Assembly: GCF_030518155.1 (NCBI RefSeq)
Contig: NZ_JAULRU010000548.1
Span: 47,105-111,104, forward strand
Length of the DNA: 64,000 bases
DNA from: Gilvimarinus gilvus
Lineage (GTDB): Bacteria; Pseudomonadota; Gammaproteobacteria; Pseudomonadales; Cellvibrionaceae
Direction: 5' to 3'
The translations under genes were made by a program, and so were the position numbers. A model generated the notes under the pieces. It was not told the origin of the DNA. It did no database searches and was given only the letters and a program-made list of their open reading frames with translations. Positions 17,651 through 27,332 of the stretch are shown in pieces; positions within the stretch are counted from its first letter, which is position 1, and every line of letters starts with the position of its first letter.

Positions 17651-18697
17651 TTAATTATTTTTATACAGTTCGAACTTATTTGAATCGATCAACCGAGATT
17701 TAATACTGAAATTTTTCTCCAGGCTCGCCAGCAACCCTTTCACATCTCCGGTCCTAAACAGTCCCGCTATCTTAACCTCCGCCAAGGACTGATCTTTAAG
17801 AATCAGTTCTTGGTTGGTATAGCGTTCAACCTCACGCAGCGCATCGTCAAGTCGCTCGCCCCGAAACACAAGTTCACCACGCTGCCAGCTAAGCACTGAT
17901 TGTACATCCCGAGCATCAAGGGCATGAACTTCGGGTTCATCATTGCTCAACACCACGCGCTTACCTGGCTTCACCTGAGATAGAATCGGAGACTCAATGA
18001 CTTTGCTGGCGGCCGACATAACACGGCCCGCCTTCTTTTCAATGCGCGAGGTATTGACAATGCCCTCGGTTACCACCAACTCGACATCTCCACTACGAAG
18101 AAGCTCGACATTAAAAGCGGTGCCTACGGCCTGCACCAGTTTGTCATTGGAAAAAACACGAAGTGGCCGCTCCCGATCTTTGGCAACCTGAATATGAAGC
18201 TCACCTTTATCCAAATATATATCGCGATAGTATTTGGTAAAATTAATCTCTATATTTGTATCGGTATTCAGCGTGAGTTGGCTACCATCACTTAAGCGGT
18301 ACGTTGTTCTCTGCCCTACTCCCGTAGCCATTTTTTCAATATTACCTGAATAGACCGGCACCAAACTGGTCTGCCAGAAAGCTACAGTAACCACCATAAA
18401 TAGAGCGATCGCTGCTACCGACAACCCGGCTGTAAGCCAGTCCGAAAAAGGATTCGATGCAGCGGCAGATGAGTTTGATGCCTCTGGAAACAATTTCGCA
18501 AGGCGCTCCAGCACATCGAGCCCCTCCCAGTGCTCGGTCATTTCCTGCATCGCCACGCTGTGAGCACTGCTTGCTGCCAGCCAGCATTGCAATTGCCGCT
18601 CTTCACTTACGGTTAAGCCGCGATCGATCGCTGCAACCCATGTAGCGGCGGCAGCCTGCACATCGTCCTTGCGTGGCAGCTGGTAAACGTTCGTCAT
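17651..18697 (-). CDS. FecR-family anti-sigma / sigma regulator
   Basis: A 348-residue inner-membrane protein. The cytoplasmic N-terminus (about 1-85) is DUF4880-like with AAATWVAAIDRGLTVSEE, and should bind the sigma factor. A single membrane helix lies near 90-110 (LSVAAIALFMVVTVAFW). The periplasmic FecR domain follows (RTTYRLSDGSQLTLNTDT, FRVFSND.. type) and a C-terminal STN-like segment contacts the receptor's signalling domain. It begins just after the sigma gene stops and ends 22 bases before the receptor gene, the standard order of a cell-surface signalling system. Confidence 0.93.
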   Translation of the reverse strand: MTNVYQLPRKDDVQAAAATWVAAIDRGLTVSEERQLQCWLAASSAHSVAMQEMTEHWEGLDVLERLAKLFPEASNSSAAASNPFSDWLTAGLSVAAIALFMVVTVAFWQTSLVPVYSGNIEKMATGVGQRTTYRLSDGSQLTLNTDTNIEINFTKYYRDIYLDKGELHIQVAKDRERPLRVFSNDKLVQAVGTAFNVELLRSGDVELVVTEGIVNTSRIEKKAGRVMSAASKVIESPILSQVKPGKRVVLSNDEPEVHALDARDVQSVLSWQRGELVFRGERLDDALREVERYTNQELILKDQSLAEVKIAGLFRTGDVKGLLASLEKNFSIKSRLIDSNKFELYKNN

Positions 18698-18698
18698 G

Positions 18699-19247
18699 TC
18701 ATTCTCTCACTGAGGGTTTGGCAAATTCCGCTACCGATGCATGCTTCATCATAAACTGGCGAGATTTCAATAACCCACTGGCAATGTGTTTTTCCACTGT
18801 GCTTTCACTGACCCCCAACTGAATGGCAATCTCTTTTTGACTATAGCCATAGACCTTTTTCAGCACAAAAGCCCGCCGACTTTGTTGCGGCAACTGTCGA
18901 ATGGATTCACAAAAAAGTGCAAACTCCTGATCACCGGCGGCTGTGTCGTGGGTTAAATCGCCACTAGAACGCGGTTCATAATCCGTCTCGCCTGCAGCAC
19001 CACTCATACTAGAGGCCAGGCGAAATTCTGCCCGTTTAATGTGGTCCAGCGCTAGGTTTCGCGCCATCTTTAGCAAAAATGCTTGAGGGTTGCGAATATC
19101 GCTTTCGTTTTTCACCTGGCAAGCCTTGACGTAGGTTTCCTGCACAATGTCTTCTACATCATCTGGGGGCACTACCCTGCCGACTGTGCGTGTAATAAGG
19201 CCTAATGCCTTAAAATAGACCTGTTCAATACCTCTGGCATAGCGCAT
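18699..19247 (-). CDS. FecI-like ECF sigma factor
   Basis: A 182-residue ECF sigma factor. Region 2 carries DDVEDIVQETYVKAC and region 4 a helix-turn-helix with VYGYSQKEIAIQLGVSESTVE. Start taken at 19247 because AGGTGA lies 5 bases before it; an ATG five codons further up has weaker support. With the FecR gene beginning immediately downstream and the STN receptor after that, it should direct transcription of the receptor when the ligand is bound. Confidence 0.9.
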   Translation of the reverse strand: MRYARGIEQVYFKALGLITRTVGRVVPPDDVEDIVQETYVKACQVKNESDIRNPQAFLLKMARNLALDHIKRAEFRLASSMSGAAGETDYEPRSSGDLTHDTAAGDQEFALFCESIRQLPQQSRRAFVLKKVYGYSQKEIAIQLGVSESTVEKHIASGLLKSRQFMMKHASVAEFAKPSVRE

Positions 19248-19374
19248 GTAGTCACCTGGCATTACTCATTATTATTGTCACCCCGAGATACAGACCCGGA
19301 GCATTTTCTTTATACCGGAGACGTGGCATTATCTGGTCATACAATAATCGACGACCCAGACCACTATTTCCTCC

Positions 19375-19977
19375 ATGCGGGGCACGATAAAAATAATGCA
19401 ACAGCGCCATAGCAAACTTACGCAACATCTCCGTCAGCGCTTTCGCGCTTGGTTGATTGTTGGTATAACAAGTTTTGGGGTGTTAGGTTTTCCACCTTTG
19501 GCAAATTCGCAAAGTGGTCCACTGGAGCCAAGTCGTTGTTTTTACGAAGACTTGTGTTTTTTACCTGATAAAAGTCTCACCTTGTCCTGGCTTGCTGAGA
19601 ACAAAGGTGGGCCCAAAGTTCTAGTACGCACAATTAACGACGAACCCGTCTACGTCGTAACCGCGCAGACTATATCCATGCACAAGGTCACCAATCAGGT
19701 GCTTTGGTTTGATTTATTGCAAACCCTAAAGCGCTCACGCCGACTCGACAGCGTTCGTCAAGTGCACAGCGGAAGGGTTTTGACGACACCTCTGGGATCT
19801 CTGGAGGGTAGATCGTTGGAGTTTGTTAAAGGCTATGACGCAGAGCCGGTAAGCTACTTTTTGTTGCAAAAAAGCAGTGGCGATTATTGGGTAATCGCCA
19901 CTGCGGCAGGGTCAGCGCTCCTTGCTGACTATTTTAGCGAGATTGAAAAGCTGGCATTGAGCGCCATAGAGCAATAA
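19375..19977 (+). CDS. Small secreted protein of unknown function
   Basis: A 200-residue protein with a signal peptide (FRAWLIVGITSFGVLGF...ANSQS). The mature part contains two nearby cysteines (RCFYEDLCF) and a compact alpha/beta-looking remainder with no motif I recognise. It is divergent from the FecI gene and convergent with the giant gene. Met8 at 19396 is an alternative start; neither has a good ribosome site. I cannot assign a function. Confidence 0.55.
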   Translation: MRGTIKIMQQRHSKLTQHLRQRFRAWLIVGITSFGVLGFPPLANSQSGPLEPSRCFYEDLCFLPDKSLTLSWLAENKGGPKVLVRTINDEPVYVVTAQTISMHKVTNQVLWFDLLQTLKRSRRLDSVRQVHSGRVLTTPLGSLEGRSLEFVKGYDAEPVSYFLLQKSSGDYWVIATAAGSALLADYFSEIEKLALSAIEQ

Positions 19978-19994
19978 CCGTCCCGCAGGGCGGT
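19977..19994. terminator. Weak hairpin between convergent genes
   Basis: ACCG-CCC pairs with GGG-CGGT around a GCA loop with one bulged T. There is no T run. It could end either the small secreted protein gene or the giant gene. Confidence 0.35.
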
Positions 19995-20005
19995 AGTAAC
20001 TCAGG

Positions 20006-23000
20006 CTATTGTGACGTCCATTCGATAGCTTTGCGGATGCTTTCCACCATATTGGGGTCGGCAAAATTGGCGTCGACATGCCCCACTGCGGTATAGAAAG
20101 CCCGCCCCGCCCCAACGGTGTTTTTAAAGATCACGGGGTGATCTTCTACCGGGTAGTTGGAAGGGTAGCTACTGCGATCTAAATTGGCCAGAATTTCAAT
20201 ATTGCCAACGCCGCGAGGGCTGGATTCCCAGAAATACCACTCGTCGGCAAGATACCATTCACTGCCAATATGGCTTACCAACGGGTCCGTCGTTTGCTCA
20301 ACCGCCACACGCGCCCTGGGTATGCCATCACCGTGATGAATAAACTCGGCGCCCCCCATTAACGTATCCGTATACCAATCCCAACTGTGCTCGGTATCGG
20401 CCGCTGAGTGCGTACCCACATAACCACCACCGCTTTCAATGTAGCGGCGGAACGCAGCCTTTTGATCATCCGTAAAGATATCTCCGGTAGTATTCATAAA
20501 CACAACGGTGTCAAAGCTTGCCAAGGTAGCATCGGTAAACAAAGACGCATCTTCCGAAGCGGTGATGCCATAACCGTAATCGTCGGCGATGCTTTGCACC
20601 ATAGCAATGCCCGCAGGAATCGAGCCGTGACGGAAGCCGGATGTCTTGGAAAACACCAGCACATTGGGGCAATCGTTACCGCAGCTCACGGTAAAAGTGT
20701 GGTTACGCGGTATGCTGACGGCAGCGCCATTGTTATCGACCAAAGTCACACTCAGGCTGTGACGCCCGGTAGCAAAGTTACCCAAGCTAATGGGGGCATC
20801 GCTGCTGATAGTTACCGCGGCTGCGCCATCCAATGTGTAGCGATAACCGCCACCATTGGCAAACCAGTCACTGTCAGTCAGCGACACTTGCAGGGTGACG
20901 GAGTCGCCCTTACTTAAGCTGGCACCGTTAGCCGGGCTCAATACGTCAATCAAGGCAATGCCGGGCTCGGCGTACAAACCATACACATCGACCTCAAACA
21001 GGGAGTAGCCATAACCCGTCGCACGCTCGAGTCCAAACATACGAATGTAACGCCCCTGCTCACCGTTGAGCGCAATGTCATCGATGCCGCCATCGCTGTT
21101 TTGAGTCTCATACACGGTGTCCCACACCGCCCCATCGTCAGACACATCAATCTGATAGGCACGTCCATAAGCGGCCTCCCAATCCAATCGGATACGAGTG
21201 AAGTAGGTACTGTCCCCCATGTCGATAGTCAACGCCTGAGCGTCGGCGGACTCACTTTCCCAGCGAAAAGCGCCCGCGCCGTCAATGGCGAAGCTAGCCA
21301 GGTTGCCACCCTGCTCACTGGTTGCGTAGGCAAGTACCGGGGACAGCTTCGACGGCGCCGGGGTGTCCGGCGTTTCGCCATCCCCTATCACACTAAAGCT
21401 CAGTGAATCGGTGCTATTGAGAACAACACCATTGGCATCAAGCAAAGCGACCTCCAATGTATGTGCGCCAACACTCAACACGCCTAAATTGACCGCTGCA
21501 CTATCCGTGCGATTTACCGGTGCAGCGCCATTGAGCCGATACTGATAACTACCGCCGCTACTGAACCAGCTCGCATCATCAATACTCACCGCGAAGCTTA
21601 CAGTCTCTGTGGCCGAAAATACGGAGCCATTGGCTGGACTCGTAAATTCAACATCGGCAATAGGTTGCACATCACCGGCACTGTAGATGCGCATTTCCCA
21701 CAGCGAGTAACCATAAGGCGTAGCACGCTGGGTGCCGGTTAAGCGCACATAGCGGCCCTGGCCCATGACCTCAAGGGTATCCAGGCCGCCATCGCCATTG
21801 GTGGTGCGGTAAATTTCACTCCAACTAACACCGTCGTCAGACGCCTCCATAAAGTAGCCTGTGCCGTAAGCGGCCTCCCACTCCAGTTCGACGCGCCCGA
21901 TAGCGTAACTCGCCCCCAGATCCACCTGAATAAACTCATCATCGGTCGCCGCACTACTCCAGCGCGTGCCCATATCACCGTCGACCGCCATAGCGCCAAG
22001 GAAATCGCCTTCTACCTCGGAGGTGATCACCGGTTTATTTAGGGACAATAATTCACCCCCATTGGTGGTACGTTCAATAATGCTAAACACCAGAGTTTGA
22101 ACTTCCCCTACGGCTGAACCGTTAGCTGTCAACTGGACCTCCACACTGTGGTTGCCCAACGCCGGCATACCCAGGCTTACGCTCGCCTGACCGCTGCTTT
22201 GTTGAGTGCCGCCATCGACAGAGTAAATAAAGCCATTGCCGCTGGCGAACCACTCGGCATCGGCGACCTGTACGCTGAGTTCTACCGTATCGCCCTCGGT
22301 ATACTGCTGACCGGCGAGCGGTGCATCAATACTAAAGCCGGGAATGCTAACTTGATCGCTGGCCCACACTTCGAACTCAAACAATGAATAGCCCCAGGCT
22401 GTGGCACGAGCGGTTCCGGTTAAACGGATAAAGCGGTAGTTGCCGGCAAGATCGGTGTGGCTATCGGCACCACCGTCACTGGCAGTTTCTGTGACCAGAG
22501 TTTGCCAACTAACACCGTCAACCGAACCCTCTATGAGATAAGCACTGGCATAAGCAGCCTCCCAAAGCAGCTCTACGCGATCGAGGTTGAAACTTTCACC
22601 GAGGTCTATTTCAATCCACTGCGGGTCTTCGAAATCACTGCTCCAACGTGTAGTTGTATCGCCATCTACAGCAAAATTGCCAACGTAGTCCCCCTCTACA
22701 CTGGAGACAGTGACGGACTTGCCCCGCGATACCAATTCAGCCTCTACCGTCGGAACAACAGAGAAGTTAAGAGATTCGGCCTCACCTACCGCATTGCCTG
22801 CGCTGTCGCGTAACTGCACGGCTAGCTGATAAGCACCTACAGGCAACACACCAAGATTAACAGCCGTAGCACTTGATACATTAACCAACGATCCATCATT
22901 GATTTGATATTGGTAGCTGCCACCACCGGCAAACCAACTGGCATCGGAGATGTCGACGTTCAGCGACACATGACTGCCCTCGGCGTAGGTCGCACCGTCA

Positions 23001-26000
23001 TTCGGTGCCACAATGCCCAGACTTGCCACCGGGCCTGGCTCACCGCCGTATACTTCCAGCTCCCACAGCGAGTAGCCCCATTCCGTGCCACGCTCGGTAC
23101 CGCTCAAACGCACATAGCGATAGTTGCCCGACAGATTAGACAAGGTTTCCACGCCGCCGCTACCGACCGTTTGGGTATACAAGGTTTGCCAGGTGATTCC
23201 ATCGACCGAGCCTTCAATAACATAGGCACTGCCGTAAGCGGCTTCCCAGTTCAGTACAATACCGTCAACGCGGTAGACATCTTGTAAATCAACCGTCAGT
23301 GTTTGTAGGTCGTCAAACTCACTAGACCAGCGCGTATTGACATCGCCATCGGTCGCAAAGTCAGCGACATATTCACCTTCAGCACTTGAGGCCGTGGCAG
23401 TCGCGTTAGCACTGATCAGCACAGGTTCGGGCTGTAAACCGTCCAGTGAGTCAATCCATTGTTCCAAAACATTGATGTAGTCAGTATGCTCTAACGCCCG
23501 ACCGATAGGCGGCATACGATCATCCGGGTCTTCACTTTTGTCACGGATATACAAGATGGACTCGTGTGGTGCGCCCGGGGTCACCACTTCGGCGTTTTCA
23601 ATGCCGTAATAGTTTAAGTAATTGCGAATACCCGTAGTGCCCTCGCCAACGACCCGCATTTCAGCCAAAGGCGTGTTATAGCGCGCATCCCACTGCGAAC
23701 CACCGTTGCCGGTACCGTGGCAATGTGCACAGTTGGTGTCCAGGTAGGACTTAATGCGCGTTTCCAGAGTGGCCGTGGTATCCGTAATGGCAACCATTTT
23801 GTCAAAGCTGCCAACATTGGCGTTGCTAAAACCTGGGTTAAACAAACTCAAATTGTTTAGGTGAATCAATTGATTTTGCGTACTGCCATCAGGGTAGGTG
23901 AATTCACCGTTTAACTGGCGGGTTGATAACCCTAAAATCTGCGCGGAACTGGCGTTGTGGCAATCGATGCACTCCGTGGGGCTCGGGTACGCCCAGGTCT
24001 GTGTCCAAGTTGAGCCGTCGTCATCGGTAATGACAATGTCTTCCAGTACACTCGTGGTCAGCAAATCCGCGTCGGAATTATCGTCGCGCCACTTGTACGT
24101 CAAACCATATACCCGACCATTTGCCTGCATCACAATTAGCCGTGTTTCTAAACGTTTGGTCACGCCCGGCCCGTCGCCCAGCAGCGGCAACTCAAAATGT
24201 TTTACCGCGACAGTGCCTTGCGGATAGCTCCAGTTTTCAGTTTCGTGCCAATCTATCTGACGCTCTGCAGGAATTGAAATCCAGCGTTCCTTAAGCGCGC
24301 GGTCAGACCACAATTTGGTATTGGGTTTAAAAGGAATCAAGTTTTCACTCGGCACCAGATTCGCCGTATCGCTAAAGGCACCCGTTTCAGACAGCAGCAA
24401 AGGCACTCCGGTAAAGTTGGCATCTAAGCTACGCGGCATATTTAAATAGGCGTACTCGGTGAGCTCTTCCGGCTCATCGACTTCATTGGCGTAAACCTCA
24501 AACTCAAATATTGAATGGCCATAACCGGTGCCGCGCTCCGTGCCCGTTAGGCGCACGTAGCGATAGCTATCGGCCGAGTCGATAATATGCAGTCGGGTCC
24601 CGCCACTGCCGGCTAACTCTTCAGCTAACGGTATCCAGATTACGCCGTCGGCTGAAGCTTCAATGGCATAACGCGAACTGTAGGCACCTTCCCACAAAAT
24701 TGAGATAGAGCCGATGGGAACTTCTTGTTGCAAATCGACGGTCAGACTTTGCGGATCGGACGCTTCACTTTCCCATCGCGTAAGAGGATCACCATCAATT
24801 GCGTATGCGGCGAGATTGCCACCGGCCTCTGTGCTTGCACTGGCCAAGCCGCCCAACGCGACATTGTTACCCTGACTGTGCCCGCCTACGAAATCGAAAC
24901 GGTACAGCGCACCACCACCGTAGGGTTCTTTGTCGCAACAGCCACTGCCCCACTGCAATACGTACAACTGATGTGTACGCGGGTCGAGTTCTACATCAAT
25001 AGCGCCCTGAAATCCCTGAGTGTTGAGCGGAAATTCTTCTGAAGTTTTTGGCGTTGATGGAGAGTCGAGATCAATCGTGGAAAAACGACTGCTATTAAAG
25101 TCCCAAAAAATAAGCCGCCCATCGTAGTACTCGGGTAACTTAAATGCATTTTCAATAGACTCATCGTAACGATACACCGGCCCGGCCATAGTCGCTTGAT
25201 GGCGAATAGTCCAAATCGCTCCAACGGCATTGGGCAGATTAGTAGCGCCTGTATTATCGAATGCATCGTTGACTAGGTTATTCGGATCAAACCCTGCGTA
25301 AGGCTGATTGTAACCAATAATATATGGCCAGCCGTAATTACCGGCGCTGCAAATTTCATTGATTTCATCGAGCCCGCCCGGGCCTTCTGCACTGTCTGCC
25401 GACGCGTCAGGGCCAATATCCCCGACATATAGGCAGCCCGTTGCCGGGTCAACATTCAAACGGAACGGGTTGCGAAAACCCATGCCATAAATCTCTGGCC
25501 GATGCAGCGCATCGCCGGCGAATAAATTACCGGCAGGAATCGTATAGCTGCCATTCGCGGTGGAAGTAATGCGCAACACCTTACCGCGCAGATCATTCGT
25601 GTTGCCCGAGGTCCCCTCTGCCGAAGGCTGGTGATAGCCGCCTGCGGCTTTGTTATCACCTGTGGTGATAATCAAGTTGCCGTCGGTATCAAACTGCAGC
25701 GAGCCCCCCATATGACCATGCGCTTCGTCACCCGTCACCCACTCCAGCACGATGGATTCCGAACTTTCATCCAACGAGTTGTCAGGAGTAACGACAAAAC
25801 GTGACACCCGAGTAATACTACCGGGCGATGTGTATTGAAAGTAAATATAGTTGTTTTGGGTAAAATTTGGGTCGAGAGCAACACTCAGCAACCCATCTTC
25901 AAACACACAGCGTACATTGGGTACGGTAGCGGTTTGCTGTGGCGTCCCATTATCAATATTCCAGGCATACAGCGCTCCACACTTACTGGCGATAAATACG

Positions 26001-26203
26001 CGGCCATCTTCGGAAATTTCAAATTCCATCGGTAGATCGAGGCCTTCGGCAACGACTTCGCGCTGAAAATCTGCCTCAGCTGGGGCACTTTGTGCCGCTG
26101 AGGGCGCGGCATGGAGCGAGGCAAAAGCCATCACGAGTAAAGCCAGCATTCGGCGTACCCGTGGCGACCACAAACCGCCAAGAATGGATGCAGGATAAGA
26201 CAT
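20006..26203 (-). CDS. Giant secreted PQQ sugar dehydrogenase - diheme cytochrome - discoidin - ThuA protein
   Basis: A 2065-residue exported protein. Start at 26203: GGAG lies 7-8 bases upstream and the signal peptide ends near PSAAQS. Domains: PQQ-dependent sugar dehydrogenase propeller, about 45-438, with the catalytic-His type segment GHMGGSLQFDTDG and the FRNPFRL pair; F5/8C (discoidin) 1, about 441-571; cytochrome-like region, about 583-920, with two haem sites CIDCH (near 743) and CAHCH (near 825) and a candidate Met ligand in DRMPP; discoidin 2, 3, 4 and 5, each followed by an Ig-like domain, from about 929 to 1838; ThuA-like domain, about 1845-2065 (FSKTSGFRHGSIP, GGGYVGTHSAADTEH). 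The chain thus joins sugar oxidation, electron transfer and several carbohydrate-binding modules. Likely periplasmic or surface/extracellular. The substrate is not known. Confidence 0.85.
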   Translation of the reverse strand: MSYPASILGGLWSPRVRRMLALLVMAFASLHAAPSAAQSAPAEADFQREVVAEGLDLPMEFEISEDGRVFIASKCGALYAWNIDNGTPQQTATVPNVRCVFEDGLLSVALDPNFTQNNYIYFQYTSPGSITRVSRFVVTPDNSLDESSESIVLEWVTGDEAHGHMGGSLQFDTDGNLIITTGDNKAAGGYHQPSAEGTSGNTNDLRGKVLRITSTANGSYTIPAGNLFAGDALHRPEIYGMGFRNPFRLNVDPATGCLYVGDIGPDASADSAEGPGGLDEINEICSAGNYGWPYIIGYNQPYAGFDPNNLVNDAFDNTGATNLPNAVGAIWTIRHQATMAGPVYRYDESIENAFKLPEYYDGRLIFWDFNSSRFSTIDLDSPSTPKTSEEFPLNTQGFQGAIDVELDPRTHQLYVLQWGSGCCDKEPYGGGALYRFDFVGGHSQGNNVALGGLASASTEAGGNLAAYAIDGDPLTRWESEASDPQSLTVDLQQEVPIGSISILWEGAYSSRYAIEASADGVIWIPLAEELAGSGGTRLHIIDSADSYRYVRLTGTERGTGYGHSIFEFEVYANEVDEPEELTEYAYLNMPRSLDANFTGVPLLLSETGAFSDTANLVPSENLIPFKPNTKLWSDRALKERWISIPAERQIDWHETENWSYPQGTVAVKHFELPLLGDGPGVTKRLETRLIVMQANGRVYGLTYKWRDDNSDADLLTTSVLEDIVITDDDGSTWTQTWAYPSPTECIDCHNASSAQILGLSTRQLNGEFTYPDGSTQNQLIHLNNLSLFNPGFSNANVGSFDKMVAITDTTATLETRIKSYLDTNCAHCHGTGNGGSQWDARYNTPLAEMRVVGEGTTGIRNYLNYYGIENAEVVTPGAPHESILYIRDKSEDPDDRMPPIGRALEHTDYINVLEQWIDSLDGLQPEPVLISANATATASSAEGEYVADFATDGDVNTRWSSEFDDLQTLTVDLQDVYRVDGIVLNWEAAYGSAYVIEGSVDGITWQTLYTQTVGSGGVETLSNLSGNYRYVRLSGTERGTEWGYSLWELEVYGGEPGPVASLGIVAPNDGATYAEGSHVSLNVDISDASWFAGGGSYQYQINDGSLVNVSSATAVNLGVLPVGAYQLAVQLRDSAGNAVGEAESLNFSVVPTVEAELVSRGKSVTVSSVEGDYVGNFAVDGDTTTRWSSDFEDPQWIEIDLGESFNLDRVELLWEAAYASAYLIEGSVDGVSWQTLVTETASDGGADSHTDLAGNYRFIRLTGTARATAWGYSLFEFEVWASDQVSIPGFSIDAPLAGQQYTEGDTVELSVQVADAEWFASGNGFIYSVDGGTQQSSGQASVSLGMPALGNHSVEVQLTANGSAVGEVQTLVFSIIERTTNGGELLSLNKPVITSEVEGDFLGAMAVDGDMGTRWSSAATDDEFIQVDLGASYAIGRVELEWEAAYGTGYFMEASDDGVSWSEIYRTTNGDGGLDTLEVMGQGRYVRLTGTQRATPYGYSLWEMRIYSAGDVQPIADVEFTSPANGSVFSATETVSFAVSIDDASWFSSGGSYQYRLNGAAPVNRTDSAAVNLGVLSVGAHTLEVALLDANGVVLNSTDSLSFSVIGDGETPDTPAPSKLSPVLAYATSEQGGNLASFAIDGAGAFRWESESADAQALTIDMGDSTYFTRIRLDWEAAYGRAYQIDVSDDGAVWDTVYETQNSDGGIDDIALNGEQGRYIRMFGLERATGYGYSLFEVDVYGLYAEPGIALIDVLSPANGASLSKGDSVTLQVSLTDSDWFANGGGYRYTLDGAAAVTISSDAPISLGNFATGRHSLSVTLVDNNGAAVSIPRNHTFTVSCGNDCPNVLVFSKTSGFRHGSIPAGIAMVQSIADDYGYGITASEDASLFTDATLASFDTVVFMNTTGDIFTDDQKAAFRRYIESGGGYVGTHSAADTEHSWDWYTDTLMGGAEFIHHGDGIPRARVAVEQTTDPLVSHIGSEWYLADEWYFWESSPRGVGNIEILANLDRSSYPSNYPVEDHPVIFKNTVGAGRAFYTAVGHVDANFADPNMVESIRKAIEWTSQ

Positions 26204-26348
26204 GGTGTTCTCCGGTCCAGTGAGTCGCACAGCGAGGCACAAAAGCCAGCGACCTATTTATTCATTATGGGTTCACCGGGCGAGAGCCCGACAACTGGAC
26301 ATAGGACGAACAATCTCCACATTTCCGCCAATACTACGGCGGCCAAAA

Positions 26349-27332
26349 TCAAGCCGCCTGGTCAAGGTACTCTTGCAACATAACCAATAGCTCGCGGTGG
26401 GCGCTTTTTACCTGCTGAACCAGACGTTCAATGTCTTTTGTATCGAGCTCATGCGCTCCCTGCTCTAATTCTCGCGCCAAAGCAACCAAAAAAACAGCGC
26501 CAACGTTAGACGATATACCTTTTAGTGTGTGGGCCTCATGCTTTACAGCCTCCCGGTCAGAAGTCGCTGCACCCGCCTCAAGCTTTTGCACATTCTCCTG
26601 CGACGACTCGATGTACATAGTCACTATTTTATTCAAAATCGTTTCATTATTTGCCAGGCGCGCCAGCGCCGCCGAGCGGTCCCAGTGTACTGGCGTAGCC
26701 GTACTTGCTTGGGCGGCGTTTGCCGAAAGCGCATTGGCCGCCGCGCTATCTCCTGCCGAATCATCGCTTGTATCAGTTGGGGTTTTGCTATCTGGGGGTT
26801 GAGCAGTGTCAGCCCGCTCAAGGTAACGATCCAACACATGCACCAGTGCCTGTACATCTATCGGCTTACTTAAATAATCTGTCATACCCACGTCCAGACA
26901 GCGCTGGCGCTCTCCCTCCATCGCTCCTGCGGTCAATGCCACAATAGGGATAGACTCAGCGGCGCTTCCGGCATCACCGCGTCGTATTGCCTCGGTAGCT
27001 TCATAGCCGTTCATGACCGGCATTTGGCAGTCCATAAACACGACGGCAATGGCTAAATCTGACCCACTTTTTTGCAAAATATCAATGGCTTCCTGGCCAT
27101 CTCTTGCCACAGCGACTAATAGCCCCATGCTTTCAAGCATGCCTCGAATAACCTCTTGATTAATAAAGTGGTCGTCGACTACTAACACCGTTGCCGATCT
27201 ATAGGACGCACTTACAACCTCCTTCGAGGGCAATAACTTGCCCGCTTTTGAAAACAAATTGTGGTGATTGCGCCAGTGTTGTAGCGCCGAGCACAATAAC
27301 TCATCAAATATGGGCCGCCCGATTAATTCCAA
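26349..27332 (-). CDS. REC-HPt C-terminal part of a split hybrid histidine kinase
   Basis: A 327-residue open frame with a phosphoreceiver domain (VLVVDDHFINQEV, phospho-acceptor Asp in FMDCQMPVMNG) and an HPt domain at the end (EAHTLKGISSNVGA, phospho-His). Its first residues (from a TTG, overlapping the kinase stop by 10 bases) complete the end of a degenerate receiver domain begun in the kinase gene. Read in this frame the joining peptide is EKVRTAALEGYL. The segment therefore looks like the C-terminus of one long kinase rather than a separate gene. One extra A in an A5 run, or a -1 ribosomal shift there, would restore a 1180-residue protein. Confidence 0.8.
   Translation of the reverse strand: MELIGRPIFDELLCSALQHWRNHHNLFSKAGKLLPSKEVVSASYRSATVLVVDDHFINQEVIRGMLESMGLLVAVARDGQEAIDILQKSGSDLAIAVVFMDCQMPVMNGYEATEAIRRGDAGSAAESIPIVALTAGAMEGERQRCLDVGMTDYLSKPIDVQALVHVLDRYLERADTAQPPDSKTPTDTSDDSAGDSAAANALSANAAQASTATPVHWDRSAALARLANNETILNKIVTMYIESSQENVQKLEAGAATSDREAVKHEAHTLKGISSNVGAVFLVALARELEQGAHELDTKDIERLVQQVKSAHRELLVMLQEYLDQAA

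Noticed and set aside
26277..26343. Two small hairpins between the REC-HPt frame and the giant gene as terminators.
   Set aside because: Stems of only 5 bp and no T run on the transcribed strand.
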